From NCBI GenBank assembly GCA_020349865.1, contig CP070700.1, positions 4,509,408-4,520,650 of the forward strand: a stretch of 11,243 bases of DNA, given 5' to 3'. The position numbers were made by a program, and so were the translations under genes. Numbering within the stretch: position 1 is the first letter of the stretch; each line of letters starts with the position of its first letter. This document shows, in pieces, positions 6,603 to 11,243 of the stretch. The notes beneath the pieces were generated by a model that was not told the origin of the DNA, did not search any database, and worked only from the letters and a program-made list of their open reading frames with translations. The DNA comes from Desulfobacteraceae bacterium (GTDB taxonomy: Bacteria > Desulfobacterota > DSM-4660 > Desulfatiglandales > Desulfatiglandaceae).

Positions 6603-6612
6603 TGTTGACTAT

Positions 6613-7584
6613 TTAGCCACTTTTCAGTTTCTCTCTGAGGGCGTCCATGACCTTAAAAAGGTCATCTACAACCCCATAATCTGAAACCCTGAATATGGGT
6701 GCTTTCTTGTCTTTGTTCACCGCAATCACTGTTCCGGCACCGGTAATCCCGGCCACGTGCTGAAACGCCCCACTGATACCCAGGGCAAGATAGACCTTGG
6801 GCCTTACAGATTTTCCCGATGTCCCCACCTGGTGGTACTTGGGCAGCCAGTTCTTGTCAACCACTGGTCGGGAGCAGGAAATCACTCCACCCATAAGCTC
6901 TGCCAATTCCTTGACAATGTCAATGTTCTCTTCATCACCTATTCCTCTTCCCACGGATAAAAGCAGTTCTGACTGTGTTATGTCCACATCACCGGCGCCA
7001 GCGTCCTCAAATTCAACAAACTGTTTGTGAGGCTCAGACAGACCAGGAGGGAGTTCCTTGGCGGCTACCACTCCCTGGCGTTCTGCTAACTCCTCAGGGA
7101 GAAAGGCCCCCGGCCTTACCGTTATGAGATAGCCTTGGGAATCTTTGAAAGCTACTTTTGAAAAAACCTTGCCGCTGTAAATCTGTCGAATAACCATGGG
7201 ACGGCCGTTTTCTACCATGATATTTATACAGTCCGTGGCAAGGGGATATCCGGTTTTAATGGAAAGGGCGGGCGCAAGGTCCATACCCCAAGAGGTATGA
7301 CCTATAAGGGTAAGAAAGGGGTGTTGTTCTTCAATAAGCCCGTTGAGGATCTCCTTGTAAAGGTCAGCATTAAAGTTTTCTAATCGCTCATCCTCGAAGG
7401 ATATGACCCTGTCGGCCCTTTTTGCGATATCATTTATAAATGCCCTATTTTTCCCACCCATTAGTATGGCTGTCAGGTTATGGGAAAATTCCTTACACAG
7501 CTCACCTGCCTTAAAAAGCATTTCAAAAGTGATGTCCCTCACTTCACCTTTTCTATGTTCAACAACAACAAATATCTCGGCCAT
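6613..7584 (-). CDS. etfA: Electron transfer flavoprotein, alpha subunit
   Basis: EtfA pairs with EtfB to form the soluble FAD carrier that accepts electrons from acyl-CoA dehydrogenases. The 323-residue protein has the N-terminal Rossmann-like domain (VVEHRKGEVRDITFEML) and the C-terminal FAD domain. The latter shows SRPVVDKNWLPKYHQVGTSG and the signature GISGAFQHVAGITGAG followed by AVNKDKKAPIF and DYGVVDDLFKV (from residue 269 to the end). The TSG in place of the common QTG is a small change. The ATG directly abuts the etfB stop (TAA-ATG), preceded by a GGGGGTG site about 9 bases upstream, so the two subunits are translationally coupled. Electrons probably pass on to the Fe-S oxidoreductase encoded just upstream of etfB. 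Nothing visible proves a bifurcating type. Confidence 0.95.
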   Translation of the reverse strand: MAEIFVVVEHRKGEVRDITFEMLFKAGELCKEFSHNLTAILMGGKNRAFINDIAKRADRVISFEDERLENFNADLYKEILNGLIEEQHPFLTLIGHTSWGMDLAPALSIKTGYPLATDCINIMVENGRPMVIRQIYSGKVFSKVAFKDSQGYLITVRPGAFLPEELAERQGVVAAKELPPGLSEPHKQFVEFEDAGAGDVDITQSELLLSVGRGIGDEENIDIVKELAELMGGVISCSRPVVDKNWLPKYHQVGTSGKSVRPKVYLALGISGAFQHVAGITGAGTVIAVNKDKKAPIFRVSDYGVVDDLFKVMDALREKLKSG

Positions 7585-8364
7585 TTAGACATTCACCCCC
7601 TTTTCCTTCATGATTCGGATAATCTCTTCGGCAATTGTGGACGCATCCCCTTCTATGATCTCCGCACCTTCTGTTTCCGGAGGCAGGAAAATCTCTTCAA
7701 TAACGGTTTGTTGAGTGAGGTCATCATCTGCAAGATTCAGATCTTCTATTTTAATCACATTCAGCTCTTTCTTGCGTGCCTTTCTTATACCCATAATGGA
7801 GACGTATCTCGGCTCATTGATTCCCGTCTGAATGGTAAGAAGTGCCGGAAGACTGATCCTTGAGACCTCATCCAGACCACCTTCCAGTTCGACCCTTATG
7901 TTCGCTTTATCTCCATCGGGTTCCACACCGGTTACTACGGAAGCATGGGGCAGGCCCAATTGTTCCGCCAGCATGATGCCCACCATGCCGCAGTTATTAT
8001 CGTCAGTCTGAACACCGGTTAAGATAAGGTCATATTCCATATCCTTAATTACCCCTGAAAGGGTCCTTGAAATGACAAAGCCATCTAATTCAAGTTCCCC
8101 TGGATCAATCCTTATGGCCTTATCCGCGCCCATTGCCAGTGCCCGTCTTAGGATCTCCTCATCATCTTCGTCTCCAATGGTGATGGCAGTCACGGTACCC
8201 CCAAACTTTTCTTGGAGAAGAACAGCCTCTTCAATGGCATAGTTATCCCAATCATTGATAACATAGGCTAAGGCATCTTTCTTGACGTCTTTCTTACGTT
8301 CATCAATTTCAAGGTCTACCTCCTGGGTCAAGGGAACCCTTTTTGCGCATACAATGACATTCAT
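7585..8364 (-). CDS. etfB: Electron transfer flavoprotein, beta subunit
   Basis: EtfB is the nucleotide-binding partner of EtfA. The 259 residues show the expected N-terminus (MNVIVCAKRVPLTQEVDL, matching the usual VKRVxD pattern), the central ETF-beta block (VTAITIGDEDDEEILRRALA) with MGADKAIRI, the DLILTGVQTDD strand-loop, and the C-terminal NEPRYVSIMGIRKARKKEL segment that embraces the alpha subunit. The ATG follows the Fe-S oxidoreductase stop by 3 bases and uses a GAGGAGG made from the last codons of that gene, about 8 bases away. The three genes are therefore clearly one transcript. Like its neighbours it is intact with no frameshift. Confidence 0.95.
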   Translation of the reverse strand: MNVIVCAKRVPLTQEVDLEIDERKKDVKKDALAYVINDWDNYAIEEAVLLQEKFGGTVTAITIGDEDDEEILRRALAMGADKAIRIDPGELELDGFVISRTLSGVIKDMEYDLILTGVQTDDNNCGMVGIMLAEQLGLPHASVVTGVEPDGDKANIRVELEGGLDEVSRISLPALLTIQTGINEPRYVSIMGIRKARKKELNVIKIEDLNLADDDLTQQTVIEEIFLPPETEGAEIIEGDASTIAEEIIRIMKEKGVNV

Positions 8365-8367
8365 TCC

Positions 8368-10401
8368 TTATTCCTCCTCTAATGTTGATATAAACAACTC
8401 CATAAGATCAATTACTCTCATTTCATTTTCGAGCCCGCCTGTTTTTATGGCATCTTCGAAATGTATGAGACAGAAAGGGCAGGCAGTAACCATAATATTT
8501 GCTCCTGTCTCTCTTGCCATCCAAAGCCTTTTCTCAGCTATTCTCATTTCTTCCTGTTCAATCTCATGCCACAGCACGATATCCCCACCGCCACAACAAA
8601 AGCTCCTGTCCCTCGACCTTTGCATTTCCACCAGATTCATGCCAGGAATCGAACAAAGCAATGCCCTTGGTTCATCATAAATCCCGTTATGGCGGCCCAG
8701 ATAACAGGGATCATGATAGGTATACACATCTTTGCTTTCAAGAACTGTTGAAGGCTTCAACCTGCCGTTCTGAACAAGGGAAAGAAAAAACTGGGAATAA
8801 TGATAGACCTCGAAAGCAGCTGGATAATCCTTTTTAAGCGTGTTAAAGGCGTGAGGGTCTGTGGTGATGATCTTTTTAAAGCGGATGATCGAGAGCATCT
8901 CCATATTCTCTTCAACCAGTAACTGAAAAAGCCCTTCCTCTCCCATGCGACGGACCTGATGGCCGGAGTCTTTTTCAAGGGGTCCGAGGATGCCAAAATC
9001 GATGCCAGCAAGGTATAGCCCTCTCACAATGGCAGAAGCAATGGCCTGGACCCTTGGATCGTATGACCCATAGCTGTCTACAAAAAAGACAACATCTACT
9101 TCATCCCCCTCTTTTAAGATCCTTACAGGGATGTCCCCGATTTCCTTGATCCATTCAGACCGCTTCGCGGCCGGTTTTCCAAAGGGATTGCCGGTCTTTT
9201 CAAACTGCATCAGGATCTGATTGAATGTCTTTGGATTCTGCGATGTCTCTATGAGATGACGTCTCATGTCTATGATCTTATCAATATATTCTATGAACAC
9301 AGGGCACTCTTCCTCGCAAGCACCGCAGGTAGTGCACGACCAGATTTCATCAAAAGATATGAGCCCACCTATCATGGGGGCATCTGCACTTTCTTTGCTC
9401 CATCTTTTAAAAACAGGAGTTTTTTGGTAGCCGTGATCCCTCAGTTTGATGGTCAACAGCTTGGGTGAAAGGGGGCGACCTACTGCATTTGCCGGGCAGT
9501 TATCAGTGCAGCGCCCGCACTCCGTGCAGGTATAAAAATCAAGAATATGCTTCCAGGTAAAATCCTCAAACCTTTCAACACCCAGTGTCTCCAGTTCGTC
9601 GATATCTTCAACACCCCATTTTGCTGGTTTTAATGCCCCTTTTGAAAGCCTCCTCAAAAATACATTGGGAAGGGCGGTTATGATGTGAAAGTGTTTTCCG
9701 AGAGGGAGGAAATTGAGGAAAAAGAAAAAAGCTAGTATGTGGAGCCAGTAGCTCCACATGTGCGTACCTTTTATAAACACGGGGGCAGAACCGGATAAAA
9801 TGCCGGCAGCCAGCTGAGATGCAGGAAGCCATATTTCCTCGGGCGCATCATTTATAAGCAGAGTACTTCCTTCATAGAACATGTCGGTAATCATCAGAAA
9901 GGAAATGAGGCCAAGGACAAGATATGCCTCAGGTGTGTGACTTCCTTCATATCTTTCGTGTTTTATTAAAGCCCGTCTCAGTATGGCCCCTATGCAGGCT
10001 GAGAGCACCATTAATTCAAAGACATCTTTGAGTGTGTTGTAGAACGGGCCAAACCCGCTGTGCATCAAGGGGCGAAGAATAGGAAGGCCTAATCCCTGGG
10101 TGACCAGATCGATAGAGCGGAGTCCAAGGATGATAAAACCCCAGAATATCATGATATGAATCAGCCCTGCCCACAAGTAACGGGGCTGCCTTTTCTGGAC
10201 AAACCCGTACACAATGAGATCCTGAATCCTTTTCCCAATAGAGAAAAGACGTGGATCAGGCTGCCCGGATCTAATAAGTAAGTATCTTTTATACAAAATA
10301 TAAGAGAACAGGGATATAGCCGAAATGAAGATTATCCATGTGAAGACATACCCTGGTAAACCGAGATAAGTTACGCTGGCCGGATGTACTAAATTATTCA
10401 C
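8368..10401 (-). CDS. Membrane Fe-S oxidoreductase, probable ETF:menaquinone oxidoreductase (EMO/HdrD-like)
   Basis: Numbering is from the GTG at 10401 (677 residues). The first 240 residues hold about five hydrophobic segments with conserved histidines (H82 in IHIMIFWGF, H221 in YWLHILAFFFF, HFH near 237-239), consistent with a b-heme membrane anchor. Two [4Fe-4S] motifs follow: C292/295/298/302 and C356/359/362/366, each closing in CP. Two CCG-like regions complete the protein. The second has C566, C602-C603 and C641/C644 and should bind one non-cubane cluster. The first (about 437-527) has no cysteine. The protein probably takes electrons from EtfAB and reduces menaquinone. The longest ORF starts at TTG 10413, but a GGAG (10408-10411) lies 6 bases before GTG 10401, so I choose GTG. 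It lies between the TetR gene and etfBA. Related proteins include HdrD, GlpC and LutA. Confidence 0.9.
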   Translation of the reverse strand: MNNLVHPASVTYLGLPGYVFTWIIFISAISLFSYILYKRYLLIRSGQPDPRLFSIGKRIQDLIVYGFVQKRQPRYLWAGLIHIMIFWGFIILGLRSIDLVTQGLGLPILRPLMHSGFGPFYNTLKDVFELMVLSACIGAILRRALIKHERYEGSHTPEAYLVLGLISFLMITDMFYEGSTLLINDAPEEIWLPASQLAAGILSGSAPVFIKGTHMWSYWLHILAFFFFLNFLPLGKHFHIITALPNVFLRRLSKGALKPAKWGVEDIDELETLGVERFEDFTWKHILDFYTCTECGRCTDNCPANAVGRPLSPKLLTIKLRDHGYQKTPVFKRWSKESADAPMIGGLISFDEIWSCTTCGACEEECPVFIEYIDKIIDMRRHLIETSQNPKTFNQILMQFEKTGNPFGKPAAKRSEWIKEIGDIPVRILKEGDEVDVVFFVDSYGSYDPRVQAIASAIVRGLYLAGIDFGILGPLEKDSGHQVRRMGEEGLFQLLVEENMEMLSIIRFKKIITTDPHAFNTLKKDYPAAFEVYHYSQFFLSLVQNGRLKPSTVLESKDVYTYHDPCYLGRHNGIYDEPRALLCSIPGMNLVEMQRSRDRSFCCGGGDIVLWHEIEQEEMRIAEKRLWMARETGANIMVTACPFCLIHFEDAIKTGGLENEMRVIDLMELFISTLEEE

Positions 10402-10407
10402 GCTTGG

Positions 10408-10411
10408 CTCC
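10408..10411 (-). promoter_or_regulatory. Ribosome-binding site deciding the GTG start of the Fe-S oxidoreductase
   Basis: GGAG on the minus strand sits 6 bases upstream of GTG 10401, an ideal distance. The alternative TTG at 10413 overlaps this site and has no Shine-Dalgarno of its own. Choosing GTG removes four residues (MEPS) from the longest ORF. Confidence 0.7.
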
Positions 10412-10461
10412 AAAAAATGCAGTTAAGACCCATCAAACAAATAGTTCGGATTCGGATACAT

Positions 10462-11043
10462 TTAACTTAAAATACCTTTGGTAAGAATTTCCGAAAACGA
10501 ATTGGCCAATTCATCCAATCCAATAGGCCCCTCTTTGCGATACCATTTCACGGTGTAATGGACCATACCGAAAAAGGCGAAGGTGACAACCGTTGGATCG
10601 ATTGCTTTCACCTTGTGGTCCGCAGCCAGCTCATTTATGATTGATCTAAGCAAATTAACGTAATCCCGCTGCTTTTTGGCAAGGATCTGGCGGTTGGATT
10701 GGCTCAGGGAATTCATTTCGTTGACCAAGAGGATAAGCCGCTCCTGATCGCCGGCATAATAACGGGTGTAAAAAGCAAGAACCTTGCTTAACTTATCTTC
10801 CGGCGAAAGATCCTCTGCGCAAATTTCCTCTAACGTATTCAATGCATCATCCACGGCATCATTCATGAGCTTGAAAAGGATATCTTCCTTACTTTTAAAG
10901 TAATGATAAAGGGAGGATTGGTTCATGCCCAGTTCCCGGGCAATCCCCCGCATCGAGGTAGTGTGATAACCCTTGTGAGCAAAGAGATGTGCTACCACAC
11001 GCTGAATATCCTTGGTTTTTTGCTTGCTCTTTGGCTTTGGCAT
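10462..11043 (-). CDS. TetR-family transcriptional regulator, probably of acyl-CoA metabolism
   Basis: This 193-residue one-component repressor has an N-terminal DNA-binding domain: FAHKGYHTTSMRGIARELGM followed by the recognition helix NQSSLYHYFKSKEDIL (residues about 21-56). The C-terminal ligand domain ends with FAFFGMVHYTVKWYRKEGPIGLDEL, resembling regulators of fatty-acid or sterol degradation such as FadR of Bacillus and KstR2, so an acyl-CoA ligand is a reasonable inference. It is the first gene of the minus-strand run; the next start codon is 60 bases on. Its promoter carries a palindrome that fits autoregulation. There is no clear Shine-Dalgarno before the ATG (leader ends ACTAAACAAAAT), which suggests low translation. 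No other in-frame ATG precedes the DNA-binding domain. Confidence 0.92.
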   Translation of the reverse strand: MPKPKSKQKTKDIQRVVAHLFAHKGYHTTSMRGIARELGMNQSSLYHYFKSKEDILFKLMNDAVDDALNTLEEICAEDLSPEDKLSKVLAFYTRYYAGDQERLILLVNEMNSLSQSNRQILAKKQRDYVNLLRSIINELAADHKVKAIDPTVVTFAFFGMVHYTVKWYRKEGPIGLDELANSFSEILTKGILS

Positions 11044-11053
11044 ATTTTGTTTA

Positions 11054-11067
11054 GTTTGTTTTCAAAC
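11054..11067. repeat. Short inverted repeat in the TetR leader
   Basis: GTTTG-TTTT-CAAAC is a perfect 5-base dyad that shares its last base with the larger palindrome at 11064-11079. In the TetR leader RNA it could form a weak hairpin near the start codon, or it may be an extra half-site set for the regulator. Confidence 0.3.
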
Positions 11068-11079
11068 GAACGTTCGATT
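11064..11079. promoter_or_regulatory. Candidate TetR operator (CGAACGTTCG palindrome)
   Basis: The core CGAACGTTCG (11067-11076) is a perfect 10-base palindrome. Outside it, one mismatched pair and then two further A/T pairs extend the dyad to 16 bases. Such GC-core dyads with AT flanks are typical of TetR-family operators. It lies directly downstream of the -10 and covers the expected transcription start, which is the right place for a repressor. The cognate regulator is inferred from adjacency only. Confidence 0.65.
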
Positions 11080-11109
11080 TATATAGCATTAGTAGATGAA
11101 GATTGTCAA
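11080..11109 (-). promoter_or_regulatory. Sigma70-type promoter of the TetR-EMO-etfBA operon
   Basis: On the minus strand a perfect TTGACA (11104-11109) is followed after 18 bases by TATATA (11080-11085; 5 of 6). Transcription would begin near 11073 and give a leader of about 30 bases before the TetR ATG. It is the best promoter in the window and could drive all genes down to the IMPase-like gene at 4524, since no strong terminator interrupts them. Confidence 0.65.
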
Positions 11110-11243
11110 CCCTTTCTATTATGCCCCTAAAATTCCGATTCTCATTATGGCCTGAAACAACATTTTGGTAGGTTCTGTCCCGCTGTAAGCAGAACTCGAC
11201 CTCATCAGGAACTCAACTAATTTTAGTTACTTAGTCCCTCGAT
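11110..11243. other. Non-coding right edge with two small dyads
   Basis: No credible coding frame crosses this stretch; minus-strand frames entering from the right edge close within about 20 bases. Two short perfect inverted repeats are present: GTTCTG (11172-11177) with CAGAAC (11190-11195), and AACTAA-TT-TTAGTT (11215-11228). They could belong to the 3' end of a neighbouring transcript or be chance. No promoter for a divergent gene is evident. Confidence 0.4.

Noticed and set aside
1..11243. CRISPR arrays, tRNA or rRNA genes, insertion sequences, phage or toxin-antitoxin modules
   Set aside because: No regularly spaced repeats, no tRNA-like cloverleaf, no transposase or phage motifs and no small paired ORFs were seen; all long ORFs are explained by metabolic, transport and regulatory genes.

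Overview
The window looks like chromosomal DNA of an anaerobic bacterium, most likely a sulfate-reducing or syntrophic member of the Desulfobacterota (former Deltaproteobacteria). This rests on gene content and order: a TetR regulator, a membrane heterodisulfide-reductase-like Fe-S oxidoreductase of the ETF:menaquinone oxidoreductase type, EtfB, EtfA and an acyl-CoA dehydrogenase in one run. A FeoA/FeoB ferrous-iron uptake pair and a stand-alone cyclic-nucleotide-binding-domain protein fit the same group. No 16S or other phylogenetic marker is present, so the assignment is an inference.

Layout, left to right. At 2-466 (+) is the 3' part of a CNBD protein that enters from outside the window. 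Everything else is on the minus strand and is transcribed right to left. At 590-1063 is a small alpha/beta hydrolase placed just after greA (1069-1536). feoB (1686-4067) lies just after feoA (4079-4327), which has its own promoter region with an AT-rich 7-4-7 palindrome. A large six-gene run then reads, in transcription order: TetR (10462-11043), Fe-S oxidoreductase (8368-10401), etfB (7585-8364), etfA (6613-7584), acyl-CoA dehydrogenase (5354-6496) and an inositol-monophosphatase-like protein (4524-5324).

How it fits together. The large run is a fatty-acid or other acyl-CoA beta-oxidation electron module. The dehydrogenase removes two electrons from an acyl-CoA, EtfAB carries them, and the membrane Fe-S/heme protein probably passes them to menaquinone. 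The TetR gene has a consensus-like promoter (TTGACA, 18 nt, TATATA) with a near-perfect palindrome centred on the expected transcription start. The regulator therefore probably represses itself and, by read-through, at least EMO and etfBA.

Most of the window is recognisable biology. I see no CRISPR, tRNA, rRNA, transposase or phage gene. The observations most worth a second look are: (1) the first CCG domain of the Fe-S oxidoreductase keeps its fold-level sequence but has lost every cysteine; (2) the IMPase-family protein at the end of the operon has substitutions at several metal or catalytic positions; (3) the palindromic candidate operators at the TetR and feoA promoters; (4) two start codons that should be moved from the longest ORF (Fe-S oxidoreductase to GTG 10401, feoA to ATG 4327); and (5) a hydrophilic insertion of about 115 residues in FeoB. 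No gene-free stretch exceeds 300 bases; the longest are 11044-11243 and 4328-4523, both described below.
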